DNA of 64,000 nucleotides, from the NCBI GenBank assembly GCA_030603445.1, contig JAUVXU010000006.1:31077-95076 (forward strand), given 5' to 3'. The notes below the pieces were generated by a model. It saw only the letters and a program-made list of their open reading frames with translations, made no database searches and was not told the origin of the DNA. Source of the stretch: Methanomicrobia archaeon (GTDB taxonomy: Archaea > Methanobacteriota_B > Thermococci > Methanofastidiosales > NM3). The translations under genes were made by a program, and so were the position numbers. The stretch's first letter is position 1. Each line of letters opens with the position of its first letter. Below are positions 17,866-26,637 of this stretch, one piece after another.

Positions 17866-18390
17866 TTATTTCTCGTTGTATTCAAGGTAATCTAGCCCTT
17901 CTTTTGTAATTTGGAGTATAAAGCCACCTGATATCCCTTCTACTTTCTTTACTAATCCACAGTATTCCAACTCTTCTGCTATTATTCGTATATCATTTTG
18001 TGTTAGCTTTACCTTTTCCAAGATTACATTTTTAGAAACAAAGAATGGATTTCCAGTTTCATAGTTCTCCTTAAGTATGTGCAGGATCTTTAATTTGTCA
18101 GGGCCATACACCCTGCATTCTTTTTGCAGATGTATTTTTCCATTTTTCAGTGATTCTATTCCCTTTTTTTTTATTTTAAGTAGAAATGTAGGCAAAAACC
18201 CCTCTATCTTATAAACATATCCATTTATTTCTAGATTTTCGGCATAAGGGCGTAATTTGTCCACAGGAATATTTAGCCGTATTCGTAGTTCACTTGACGG
18301 GACGAAGTACTGTGGGTCTTTGTCGAAATGTTCCTTTAGAATATATAATATATTTAAATAAATGTCTCTTTTCAAGATGTCACCTAACAT
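17866..18390 (-). CDS. Tandem winged-helix protein
   Basis: 174 residues made of two similar ~80-residue halves. Each begins with a helix of the type LNILYILKEHFDKDPQYFV or LKILHILKENYETGNPFFV, followed by SSELRIRLNIPVDKLRPYAENLEINGYVYK or ILEKVKLTQNDIRIIAEELEYCGLVKK, i.e. recognition helix and wing. Both halves end GF(L/I)LxI. It is probably an internal duplication of one winged helix, giving a DNA-binding transcription factor or chromatin-type protein. No ligand domain is present. It is not in an obvious operon. Confidence 0.65.
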   Translation of the reverse strand: MLGDILKRDIYLNILYILKEHFDKDPQYFVPSSELRIRLNIPVDKLRPYAENLEINGYVYKIEGFLPTFLLKIKKKGIESLKNGKIHLQKECRVYGPDKLKILHILKENYETGNPFFVSKNVILEKVKLTQNDIRIIAEELEYCGLVKKVEGISGGFILQITKEGLDYLEYNEK

Positions 18391-18471
18391 ATTAACTTAT
18401 CGTGCCTAACTTTTATAGGGTAGCGATATGCATGTCATTAGTTTTTTTCAATAAAAAAGAAGAAGAAAAAA

Positions 18472-19659
18472 TTAGATTATGCCTTCTTTTCTTAGAGCTT
18501 CAATTTGTTCTTCACTATACCCTAAGACGCGTTTTAGCACTTTATCTGTATCTTCCCCAAGGCCTGGTGCCACCTTGAATATATCACAAGGTGTCTCAGA
18601 GAGTTTTATAGGATTGTTCACAAAGGTCATTTTTCCAACTTTTGGGTGCGGAAGATCTACAATCATGTTCCTTAGCTTCGTGTTTGCATCTTCCATTACC
18701 TTATCAACAGTGTTTACTGGCCCGCAAGGCACCCCGAAAGAGCTTATTTCCTCTACCGCTTTATCAGTTGTTCTTGCACTGGTCCATTTTTCTATATACG
18801 TTTTTAGCTCATCCGAATGATCGGAACGTGCTTCGTTAGTTGCGTATTTGGGGTCTGTTATATATTCTTCTATATTAAGGCCTTTACAGAATTTGGCCCA
18901 TAATGAATCGTTTCCAACACCTATTACCATCCATCCGTCTTTTGTCTTGAAAACATCAAATGGCGCAAGAGATGGATGCCTAGAACCTATTCTTTCAGGC
19001 ACTTCTCCTGTGGCTGTATATCTGGCAAAAGCATTTTCTAGTACTGCCATTACACAGTCGGTCATGGCTATGTCTACCTTTTGCCCCTTACCAGTTGTTT
19101 CTCGGGCTCTTAGGGCAGAAAGAATGCCAATCACAGTAAATAGTCCTGATATAATATCTCCTATTGAGCTCCCAACACGTGTCGGGGGTTTGTCGGGATA
19201 TCCTGTGATACTCATAAGGCCTCCGGCTGCCTGAGCTATGATATCATATCCCGGGCGCCCAGGGTATACTGTATTGTGCCCAAATCCTGTTATGCATGCA
19301 TATATTATTTTTGGGTTGATTTTTTTAAGCTCCTCATATCCCAGACCTAGTTTATCCATTGTATCTGGCCTGTAGTTTTCTGTTACAACGTCCCCTTTCT
19401 TTACTAGTTCTAGGAAAAGCTCCTTTCCTTTCGGATTCTTTAGATCAAGTGTCATAGATTCTTTGTCTCTGTTGATGGAATTGAAGTATGCAGATTCCCC
19501 ATTGATGTATGGGCTAAATCTTCTTGTGTCGTCTCCAACTCCCGATCTTTCAATTTTTATAACTTCTGCACCCAGGTCTGCAAGCACCATCGTACAGTAT
19601 GGCGCTGCAAGTACGTGGCCTAGGTCTAATATTTTAATTCCTTCAAGGGGTCGTTTCAT
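18472..19659 (-). CDS. Family III (CaiB/BaiF) CoA-transferase
   Basis: 395 residues. The N-terminal motif LEGIKILDLGHVLAAPYCTMVLADLGAEVIKIE, then NRDKESMTLDLKNPKG, RPGYDIIAQAAGG, and the catalytic aspartate in VGSSIGDIISGLF (D168) are all present. Family III enzymes move CoA between carboxylic acids, for example formyl/oxalyl, succinyl/malate or mesaconate systems. The substrate cannot be read from sequence. It precedes no other gene in its operon but lies next to two biotin carboxylase modules on the same strand, so malonate, propionate, methylmalonate or succinate are reasonable candidates. Confidence 0.85.
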   Translation of the reverse strand: MKRPLEGIKILDLGHVLAAPYCTMVLADLGAEVIKIERSGVGDDTRRFSPYINGESAYFNSINRDKESMTLDLKNPKGKELFLELVKKGDVVTENYRPDTMDKLGLGYEELKKINPKIIYACITGFGHNTVYPGRPGYDIIAQAAGGLMSITGYPDKPPTRVGSSIGDIISGLFTVIGILSALRARETTGKGQKVDIAMTDCVMAVLENAFARYTATGEVPERIGSRHPSLAPFDVFKTKDGWMVIGVGNDSLWAKFCKGLNIEEYITDPKYATNEARSDHSDELKTYIEKWTSARTTDKAVEEISSFGVPCGPVNTVDKVMEDANTKLRNMIVDLPHPKVGKMTFVNNPIKLSETPCDIFKVAPGLGEDTDKVLKRVLGYSEEQIEALRKEGII

Positions 19660-20021
19660 TTAATTCCTCCATTACACAAAGTCAGAATTTTTGGTATTAC
19701 GTTGAATTGTTAAATATGGTTTAACTTATATGCATAAAAATATAGGCATATTCACAACAAGATATAATGTCGATTTAAATATTTAAAGCTTTGTTCAAAT
19801 CAAGATATTATTTATTTGATTTAATAATAATGTATAAGGGATTAAATGGATTGCATAACTTATATTTGCAATTATAATTGGATAGCATTGAGTTATGGGG
19901 CTTATAACTGTTTTATTCTTATAGAATAATTAGTTATTATGCATATGAAGTTTATGCACCATACTAGTGGTTATTTTTAATAAAAAAAGTAAGAGAGGGT
20001 AAAAGTACCCCCTAAAATTGA
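19660..20021. other. AT-rich gap with the CoA-transferase promoter
   Basis: No gene is visible. On the minus strand a GGAGGAATT Shine-Dalgarno precedes the CoA-transferase start. Within ~70 bases upstream are an inverted repeat GTTAAA-N5-TTTAAC (19709-19725) and, further off, a perfect 14-base palindrome TTTAAATATTTAAA (19774-19787). Either could be an operator or simply AT-rich promoter DNA. The right part (19975-20010) gives a T-run on the minus strand after the biotin carboxylase gene and may terminate that transcript. Confidence 0.4.
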
Positions 20022-21599
20022 TTATATTCGTCTCTTCAATTTAAGATCTTGCAAATCAAGCCTTCCAGCTAGTCCCCATATGTTGGAGATCCCGCCCTTT
20101 TCTTCTTTCTTTCCAAATGCACTGCCACGTTTCATCTGGGCTGCAATTGCGGTTGCTATTGCTGCAAGTTTCTCATTACCGAAACCTTCTGCCTCTCTTC
20201 GTGCAAGCTCAGCAGCTTTCTCTTCTTCGACTTGCTGCTTCATCTTTTCGACGAACTTTGTGCGCGCCAAGTAACCTGTGTCAAAGTTACCACTTGCGAA
20301 GTCCGGATTTTGCATCATCCTTTGGTGTAGAGGTATTGTGGTCTTCACGCCTTTGATGACAAATTCGTTTAGGGCACGTTGCACCCTGTTGATACATTTT
20401 TGTCGGTCTTCGTCCCATACGATGAGTTTAGCGATCATGGAGTCGTAGAAAGGCGAGATCTGGAAACCGTCAAACGCTGCGGAGTCGACCCTTATACCTG
20501 CACCACCAGGGGTCTCGTATCTGCTGACCGTACCAGGTGTTGGCATAAAGTCGTTGAAAGGATCCTCAGCATTGATTCTGCACTCAATTGCGTGTCCCCT
20601 AAACTCTATGTCGTCCTGTGTCAGGTCAAGTTTCCTTCCCATCGCAATTTCTATCTGGCGTCTTACGATGTCGCGGTTTGTGTACATTTCAGATACACAG
20701 TGTTCCACTTGTATACGGGTGTTCATTTCCATGAAGTAGAACTGCCCATCCTTGAAGATGAACTCCACCGTACCAGCTGAAGTGTAATCTGCCGAGACTG
20801 CTGCACGTACACCTGCTTGTCTAATCTCCTCTTGAAGTTCTGGATCATTAAATAGTGCTGGCGATGGTGCTTCCTCGATTAGCTTTTGATTCCTTCGTTG
20901 GATAGAACAATCACGCTCACCAAAGTGTACTGCGTGTCCGTGTTCGTCACAGAGTACCTGCACCTCGATATGGCGTGGGTCTATGATATACTTCTCAAGG
21001 TACACTTCGGGGTGTGCAAATGCAACTGCACCCTCCCTTTGGGCGGCCTCGAACATGCTTATGAATTCATCTTCCTTCCATGCAACACGCATACCCTTTC
21101 CGCCACCACCATAGGCAGCTTTTATAATCACAGGAAAACCCATGTCCTTGGCTACTTCTAGTGCTTCTTGTGGGTCATCTATAACTCCTTTTGATCCTGG
21201 TACTGTAGGCACATTACGTTTCATTACCGTTACCTTAGCAACATCCTTTACACCCATCTTCGAGATGGAGGCACTTGTTGGGCCTATGAACTTAATGCCT
21301 TCACTCTCACATGCTCTGGCAAAGTCAATGCTTTCTGCAAGGAATCCATATCCTGGGTGTATTGCATCAACATCAGCATCTTTTGCTGTGTCTATTATTT
21401 TAGGTATGTTTAGGTAAGATTCTGTGGGCATTGGGGAACCTATACAATATGATTCATCTGCCATTTTAACGGCTAAAGTTGCCTTGTCTGCATCAGAGTA
21501 AACTGCGACAGTGCCAATACCTAGCTCTTGGCATGCCCGGAATACCCTTATGGCTATTTCGCCTCTGTTGGCGCACATAACTTTTTCAAATTCTCCCAT
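20022..21599 (-). CDS. Biotin carboxylase subunit of acyl-CoA carboxylase
   Basis: 525 residues, longer than E. coli AccC (449). The N-terminal MCANRGEIAIRVFRACQELG, the ATP-grasp glycine loop [11 protein letters not shown], the catalytic stretch [20 protein letters not shown] and [14 protein letters not shown] are intact. The last ~70 residues form a charged extension (EKMKQQVEEEKAAELARREAEG...) also found in archaeal PccA-type subunits. It carboxylates biotin with ATP and bicarbonate. It is third in the operon carboxyltransferase (22020)-biotin carrier (21626)-biotin carboxylase, typical of archaeal acetyl/propionyl-CoA carboxylases. Confidence 0.92.
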   Translation of the reverse strand: MGEFEKVMCANRGEIAIRVFRACQELGIGTVAVYSDADKATLAVKMADESYCIGSPMPTESYLNIPKIIDTAKDADVDAIHPGYGFLAESIDFARACESEGIKFIGPTSASISKMGVKDVAKVTVMKRNVPTVPGSKGVIDDPQEALEVAKDMGFPVIIKAAYGGGGKGMRVAWKEDEFISMFEAAQREGAVAFAHPEVYLEKYIIDPRHIEVQVLCDEHGHAVHFGERDCSIQRRNQKLIEEAPSPALFNDPELQEEIRQAGVRAAVSADYTSAGTVEFIFKDGQFYFMEMNTRIQVEHCVSEMYTNRDIVRRQIEIAMGRKLDLTQDDIEFRGHAIECRINAEDPFNDFMPTPGTVSRYETPGGAGIRVDSAAFDGFQISPFYDSMIAKLIVWDEDRQKCINRVQRALNEFVIKGVKTTIPLHQRMMQNPDFASGNFDTGYLARTKFVEKMKQQVEEEKAAELARREAEGFGNEKLAAIATAIAAQMKRGSAFGKKEEKGGISNIWGLAGRLDLQDLKLKRRI

Positions 21600-21625
21600 T
21601 ATATCACCTTGGATATTGTGTGCGC

Positions 21626-22006
21626 TTACTCTAAGACGATGAGGACATCATCCATATCTACTGCATCGTTTACGCTAGCATTGATTTCCTTGACCTTTCC
21701 GTCTGATGTTGCCTCAATCTCGTTTTCCATCTTCATGGCGACAATTGTGCATACAACATCTCCTGTTTTTACTTCGCTTCCGATTTCACAGTTGATTTTT
21801 GTAACTACGCCTTGTATTGGTGAAATGATGTTTTTTCCTCCGTCGCCGAATCCTTTTTTGCCCTTCTTTTCTGTTTTCTTTACTTCTTCTTCGGCAAAAA
21901 TCTCATACTCTTTTCCTGCTATATCGATCTTGTAAGTGTTTCCACCAATATCTTCGGCATTTACATCAAATGATTCATCACCAATTTTAACTAGAAATTT
22001 TCTCAT
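21626..22006 (-). CDS. Biotin carboxyl carrier protein of acyl-CoA carboxylase
   Basis: 126 residues starting MRKFLVKIGDESFDVNAED, a typical PccA/MmdC-type N-terminal strand region. A flexible lysine/glycine linker (~60-70) leads to the biotinyl domain, ISPIQGVVTKI...VCTIVAMKMENEIEA, with the biotinylated Lys in AMKM. A longer frame exists up to 22075 but overlaps the upstream gene; the ATG at 22006 follows a Shine-Dalgarno AAGGAGTG. It shuttles carboxybiotin between the two neighbours' products. A biotin ligase (BirA) is not in the window. Confidence 0.9.
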   Translation of the reverse strand: MRKFLVKIGDESFDVNAEDIGGNTYKIDIAGKEYEIFAEEEVKKTEKKGKKGFGDGGKNIISPIQGVVTKINCEIGSEVKTGDVVCTIVAMKMENEIEATSDGKVKEINASVNDAVDMDDVLIVLE

Positions 22007-22019
22007 ATTTTCACACTCC

Positions 22020-23594
22020 TTATAGTGGGATGTTACCATGCTTCTTTGAGGGTCGTGCTTCACGCTTTGTTGCAAGGCTTTCTAATGCAACAATTATTTT
22101 TGCCCTCATATCAGAAGCGGCTATCACTTCATCAACATAACCCCTTTGTGCTGCAACATATGGTGTGGCAAACTTCTCGCGGTACTCTTCACCTTTTACC
22201 TTTCTTTTTGCAAGGTATTCTGCACTGAGGTACTCTACACCACCTTCCATGAGTTCTCTTCGGTGTATTATGTTTGCAGCCCCTTCAGGCCCCATGACAG
22301 CTATCTCAGTTGTTGGTAGTGCGAATATTATGTCTGCACCAAGGTGCTTTGAGCACATGCCTATATACGCCCCGCCATATGCCTTCCTAACGAATACAGT
22401 AACTTTTGGAACTGTAGCTTCGGAGTACGCATACAGGAGTTTTGCACCGTGCCTTATCACTCCAGCATGCTCTTGTATCGTACCAGGCAGGTAACCAGGC
22501 ACATCCACTAATGTGACTAGAGGGATATTAAATGCATCACAGAATCTGATAAATCCTGCTGATTTGTCTGATGAGTCTATATCAAGGCATCCAGCTAGAA
22601 CCCTGGGTTGGTTTGCAACAATACCTGTTGTTTTACCATTCATCCTAGCAAATCCAACTACTATATTCTTTGCAAATGCACCATGGACCTCAAGGAAATC
22701 TCCATTATCTGCAATATGCTCGATAACTTTTACCATGTCATATGGCTTTTGAGGGTCTACTGGTATCAGATCGTTCATAGATGCATCTACTCTTGTCGGG
22801 TCATCTCCCGTGTCAACATAAGGCGCTTCTTCTAAATTGTTTGAAGGCAGATACCCAATAAGCTCCCTGATAGTGGCAAGACATTCTTCCTCATCGTCAC
22901 AGACGAAGTGCGCCAGTCCAGATTTTTTGCCATGGACCGTTGCACCACCAAGATCCTCAAAAGATACATCTTCTGAAAGCACTTCCTTTACTACCTCTGG
23001 CCCTGTGATGAACATAAATGAGATGCCTTTTACCATAAAGACGAAGTCCCCTATTGCAGGAGAATATACTGCACCACCTGCACATGGCCCAAGTATGGCT
23101 GTTATTTGTGGGACAACACCTGAGTAAATTGTATTCCTGTAGAAGATATCACCGTAGCCTTTCAGAGAGTCCACACCTTCCTGAATCCTGGCACCGCCCG
23201 AATCATTAAGGCCTATTAATGGTGCACCCATTTTTCCTGCGAGGTCCAGTAATCTTGATATCTTGCTTGCATGCACTTCCCCAAGTGAACCACCCATGAC
23301 AGTGAAGTCCTGTGCGAACACATAGACCAACTTACCATCGATAGTTCCGTAACCTGTGACTATACCGTCACTTGGAACGTCCATCTTCTCCATACCAAAA
23401 TCTGTCACGCGGTGTTTCCTGAAAAGACCTATCTCTTGGAAACTTCCGGAATCAAGTAGCATATCAAGTCTTTCTCGTCCTGTTAGCTTTCCTTTTTCAT
23501 GCTGTGTTTCTATACGCTTGTCTCCTCCTCCTTTTTGAAGGAGAGATCTGCGTTCTTGCAGTTCCTTAATTTTCTCTTCAATTGACAATTGCAT
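22020..23594 (-). CDS. Acyl-CoA carboxylase carboxyltransferase (PccB/MmdA type)
   Basis: 524 residues containing both crotonase-fold halves: KLTGRERLDMLLDSGSFQEIG, FAQDFTVMGGSLGEVHASKI, NDSGGARIQEG, GPCAGGAVYSPA in the N-terminal half and PLVTLVDVPGYLPG, RKAYGGAYIGMCSK, EIAVMGPEGAANI in the C-terminal half. It moves CO2 between carboxybiotin and an acyl-CoA. Methylmalonyl-CoA decarboxylase α-subunits look alike, but those systems have a membrane β-subunit, absent here, whereas a biotin carboxylase is present. Acetyl-CoA or propionyl-CoA is therefore the likely substrate. First gene of its three-gene operon. Confidence 0.92.
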   Translation of the reverse strand: MQLSIEEKIKELQERRSLLQKGGGDKRIETQHEKGKLTGRERLDMLLDSGSFQEIGLFRKHRVTDFGMEKMDVPSDGIVTGYGTIDGKLVYVFAQDFTVMGGSLGEVHASKISRLLDLAGKMGAPLIGLNDSGGARIQEGVDSLKGYGDIFYRNTIYSGVVPQITAILGPCAGGAVYSPAIGDFVFMVKGISFMFITGPEVVKEVLSEDVSFEDLGGATVHGKKSGLAHFVCDDEEECLATIRELIGYLPSNNLEEAPYVDTGDDPTRVDASMNDLIPVDPQKPYDMVKVIEHIADNGDFLEVHGAFAKNIVVGFARMNGKTTGIVANQPRVLAGCLDIDSSDKSAGFIRFCDAFNIPLVTLVDVPGYLPGTIQEHAGVIRHGAKLLYAYSEATVPKVTVFVRKAYGGAYIGMCSKHLGADIIFALPTTEIAVMGPEGAANIIHRRELMEGGVEYLSAEYLAKRKVKGEEYREKFATPYVAAQRGYVDEVIAASDMRAKIIVALESLATKREARPSKKHGNIPL

Positions 23595-23955
23595 TCCTCC
23601 ATATAATATTTAACTTGGTGTAGGTTCTTTTGTAAAGCAATCTGCCTAGTTTTATAGGGATTATATTCTCCTTTATAAAAATTTTATGTCATATCCTTTA
23701 TAATTTATTATAAAGTTTTAAGAAAAGGACGAAATCCCCAATATATAAAATTATCTTATTTATTATATACATATTGTAAAAATATTGCTTTTTTTATGAC
23801 ACAATGTTAAATTCTATATTGTTTTAATTATATTGTTCTTATTATTATGGTATTTACATACATTTTATTCTATAACAATATGGAGGGTATTTTTATTTTA
23901 AAATAATATAAATTAATTTTTTATATTGTGGTTACGATACGTCATAGCATAGCTT
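23595..23955. other. AT-rich gap with carboxylase promoter and inverted repeat
   Basis: No gene is seen. On the minus strand a TATA box (TTTTTATAAAGG, about 23670-23682) precedes the carboxyltransferase gene. Immediately upstream is CTTTATAA-N4-TTATAAAG (23696-23715), a perfect 8-bp inverted repeat well placed for a regulator. The rest, up to the MdcB-like stop, is very AT-rich with T-runs that may terminate the nine-gene operon ending at 23956. Confidence 0.4.
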
Positions 23956-24813
23956 CTAAAGTTCTTTTTCTATATAATACATAAAAAGCGTGGCGCTAAG
24001 TAGGTCTGCAGAACCCCCTGGGCTTATATTGTGTTTTATAAAAGATTTCTCAAGTTTTGTTATTTTTTCTCTTCCCTCTTGAGATAGGGTTCCTCCAAGG
24101 AGAAGTATTTCTCTTGCTTCAGCTTGTACTTGTTTAAATAGTTCTATTCCTCCACGAGAAATGATGTTGGTGTCTTCGACTACTGCCATAAGTGACAGAA
24201 GAGTTTGTAACAAGGCATCGTTGAGATCTCCGCTCTTTTCATAAGCTTCTTTAAGTGTAGGAAGGCCTTGCTCCATTACAGAGGGGAGGCCACGTTCCAC
24301 TTCTCCTCTTATGCCTGTGATGTCATGCTCTAGGAACAGTTGTTCCCCTTTTGTTAGATTGTTTGTTTCTTTTTCTTTTACAAGATTGCCAAGCTCTTTT
24401 TCAACAATATCTTCAGTTATATTTGCAACACCATTAGCTACTATTTTTGGGATGAGCTCTCCTTGACGTAAAAAGTGTGCGGATGAACTTAGAATAAGAT
24501 AAAATAAGAATATGAGGCCTTTTTGTGTGTTCACTCCATTTGTAACCTCAAACATTCTTTTTTCTACTTCTAGTCCTCTTGTTCGAATACAAGGGAGCAT
24601 ATCTTTTAGTGTTCCTTCATAATCGTAACTAAAATGGGCTATATCATAAAAGCCCTGGCTTAGCACTGATGAGCTCTTCAGAAATAGGGTATAATCCATA
24701 TCTTGGTGCGTTCCGCATGAGAATGGCGTCACAAGCCCTGGTTTTGGATGACAAGATGCTTCTAATAGGATGCTTCTTGTGGCAAGTTCTCCAAGCATGT
24801 CTATATCTTTCAT
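23956..24813 (-). CDS. mdcB: Triphosphoribosyl-dephospho-CoA synthase (MdcB/CitG family)
   Basis: 285 residues. The motif EASCHPKPGLVTPFSCGTHQDMDYTLFLKSS (~17-47; pattern E-x4-PKPG...H-x-DM-x7-S) is the CitG/MdcB signature, and SPGGSADLLSATLFMYYIE closes the protein. It makes 2'-(5''-triphosphoribosyl)-3'-dephospho-CoA from ATP and dephospho-CoA, the precursor of the prosthetic group of malonate decarboxylase or citrate lyase carrier proteins. No citrate lyase gene is present; MdcG overlaps its start by 4 bases. Its presence shows the carrier at 28496 is used as a thiol-bearing ACP. Confidence 0.9.
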   Translation of the reverse strand: MKDIDMLGELATRSILLEASCHPKPGLVTPFSCGTHQDMDYTLFLKSSSVLSQGFYDIAHFSYDYEGTLKDMLPCIRTRGLEVEKRMFEVTNGVNTQKGLIFLFYLILSSSAHFLRQGELIPKIVANGVANITEDIVEKELGNLVKEKETNNLTKGEQLFLEHDITGIRGEVERGLPSVMEQGLPTLKEAYEKSGDLNDALLQTLLSLMAVVEDTNIISRGGIELFKQVQAEAREILLLGGTLSQEGREKITKLEKSFIKHNISPGGSADLLSATLFMYYIEKEL

Positions 24814-25457
24814 AAGCCTTCCTCAACTGCGGCTCTGTTTAAAAGAACTACATCACGAAGCCCTTTTGCGACAAGGGTATTTGAGTCGCTAATATATTCT
24901 TTAATATTTATACAGTATCCAGAAGCAAGTGATACTTCCACATCAATACGTATATTTTCTTGTATTTCAAGTTTTGATACGTTTTTCCATAGAAGGGATA
25001 AGTCGTTTGCTTCACAGTTACGTACTAGTAGGTCTAGGTCAGACCCCTTATCGGTATATGGGAGGCCTGTAGCTATTTCAAGGGCGCATGACCCCCATAC
25101 TCCTATGTTATCGTTGTCCTTAGATAGTGTATGAAGTATTTTAAGCGGTTTGGTTCTTTTCAAGTAAGTTTTTTCCAGGAGATCGAACGGCGTTATTTTT
25201 CTCTTTATTTTTTTACCATAAACAGAGGAACCATGTCTTAGCCTGTTTCCATCTATTTTTGCAGGATAGACAAATCCCACATATACCATCTCATCTTCGC
25301 GGTAGTGGTTTTCTCCGGTAGATTCTTCTAGTTCGTTTCTTCTTACAATTCCAGGTATAGTTTCAGAACGTATCAAAGATTTGAAATCTTCTTTTTGGGG
25401 CAGGGTGGATAATTCATCACACTTTGCGAACACCAGGTCATGGCGCCTGAACTTCAT
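24810..25457 (-). CDS. mdcG: MdcG: phosphoribosyl-dephospho-CoA transferase for the carrier protein
   Basis: 215 residues of the MdcG type. Start MKFRRHDLVFAKCDEL, then VGFVYPAKIDGNRLRHGSSV, and a nucleotidyltransferase-like core WGSCALEIATGLPYTDKGSDLDLLVR with the metal-binding DLD. It loads the prosthetic group on the serine of the MdcC carrier. It overlaps mdcB by 4 bases and follows the ligase-like gene by 7. The MdcG/MdcB pair is diagnostic of malonate-decarboxylase-type systems, as citrate lyase uses CitX instead. Confidence 0.88.
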   Translation of the reverse strand: MKFRRHDLVFAKCDELSTLPQKEDFKSLIRSETIPGIVRRNELEESTGENHYREDEMVYVGFVYPAKIDGNRLRHGSSVYGKKIKRKITPFDLLEKTYLKRTKPLKILHTLSKDNDNIGVWGSCALEIATGLPYTDKGSDLDLLVRNCEANDLSLLWKNVSKLEIQENIRIDVEVSLASGYCINIKEYISDSNTLVAKGLRDVVLLNRAAVEEGL

Positions 25458-25464
25458 TTTGTTC

Positions 25465-26580
25465 TTACCTTCCTTTTGTCCAACATGGGTCTTTGATATT
25501 TAAAGTCTGGTAATCTAGTTGGGCCTCTACCAAAAGGTCGAATAGCTTTGTCTTTTCTGGCCCTTCTATAAGTATGGGTTCTTCATTGTTATACCCTTTT
25601 TGGATAAGTGCGGGTTTTAGCTCAAGTACAGTCTTGTCTGCATCAAGAATAACATCATCTGGTACCTTAGCCACCTTTGATTTTATCCTAAGAATACTTC
25701 TGCATGCACGTTCGATGGTTTCTTTGGCATTGACAGTTGTTTCTCTCACGTAAATCTCATAATCGGGTTGTGTTCTTCGTCTCATGTACGTGATTACTTT
25801 TCCTTCCTTATCAAGCACATGGCCAGAAGATACTATAGGGAAACTATCGCCTGTAGGAAGCCCGCCAACCACAGTCTCATTGTAATCTTTTCCTGCATTG
25901 GATGCAACAAAAGATATGTCCTCTCTTGCAGGTTTTCCATTTGCCGTTATCCATCCAAACTCCTGGGTTCCATAGATGTCATTTACTTTCGCACCCAGCA
26001 CATCACGTATTATCCCAACTGCGTCTAGGTCAAGAGGCGTCCCAATGCAGTTCACTATATCAACGTTTGGCAGATCTTTATCCACCCCGAGTTTTATCGC
26101 GTCTTGAAGGGCGCATTTAAGGAATGTGGACTCTCCAAATATTATGTTGGGTTCTTTATAATAAACGTCTACTAGAAAGGAGTCCCGGGATGATTTTGTG
26201 AGAAATTCCCAGCTGATGCCAAGTTCCTCCAAGGCGTCTTTGGTTATTGCATTAAGAAGGGGAGGATAACAAAACAGTGTTTTATCTCCCTCTTTTGCAC
26301 CTGCCATTTTTAAGGTGTTCATACCTACGTTTTTTCTATATTCTTTCTCGTTTGGTGTTATACCAACAAGATTTTGCCATGCTGTTGTTCCAGTTGTAAA
26401 TGTGATATAAGCGTAATTTAGGGGAGTGTGCACTTCTTCAATGATGTGTGCAGCTGTTGGACCATTTATCCCTTTGTCTGCAAGTGTCCTATGTTTCATT
26501 TCATTAAATGCAGGTACTGAAGAGTAGAGCTCTATACTCTCTTTTAAATCTTCAAAATAAGGATTTTCTTTTTTTGCCAT
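25465..26580 (-). CDS. AMP-forming ligase-like protein, candidate ACP-SH:acetate ligase
   Basis: 371 residues related to phenylacetate-CoA ligase and coenzyme F390 synthetase-type ANL enzymes. Residues 58-67 (YITFTTGTTA) match the adenylate-binding A3 loop, and 201-210 (DIYGTQEFGW) the A5 motif. The protein is shorter than PaaK (~430), and the C-terminal domain is reduced and lacks an obvious catalytic lysine motif. By position it matches Malonomonas MadH, which acetylates the free thiol of the carrier to prime the cycle. I infer that role here: acetate + ATP + HS-ACP to acetyl-S-ACP. Whether MadH is homologous I cannot check. A separate acyl-CoA-forming role is the alternative. Confidence 0.55.
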   Translation of the reverse strand: MAKKENPYFEDLKESIELYSSVPAFNEMKHRTLADKGINGPTAAHIIEEVHTPLNYAYITFTTGTTAWQNLVGITPNEKEYRKNVGMNTLKMAGAKEGDKTLFCYPPLLNAITKDALEELGISWEFLTKSSRDSFLVDVYYKEPNIIFGESTFLKCALQDAIKLGVDKDLPNVDIVNCIGTPLDLDAVGIIRDVLGAKVNDIYGTQEFGWITANGKPAREDISFVASNAGKDYNETVVGGLPTGDSFPIVSSGHVLDKEGKVITYMRRRTQPDYEIYVRETTVNAKETIERACRSILRIKSKVAKVPDDVILDADKTVLELKPALIQKGYNNEEPILIEGPEKTKLFDLLVEAQLDYQTLNIKDPCWTKGR

Positions 26581-26637
26581 TAAAATACCCCACTATAAAA
26601 TTAAATAAAAAAAATAAAGAAAGAAGGAAGAAATATC

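Noticed and set aside
22020-23594. Methylmalonyl-CoA decarboxylase Na+ pump
   Set aside because: The carboxyltransferase would fit, but no membrane β-subunit is present and a biotin carboxylase completes the operon, so a carboxylase is more likely.
23956-25457. Citrate lyase cofactor genes (citG/citX)
   Set aside because: No citD, citE or citF is near, and MdcG-type sequence with MdcA/C/D/E in the operon fixes the malonate-type assignment.
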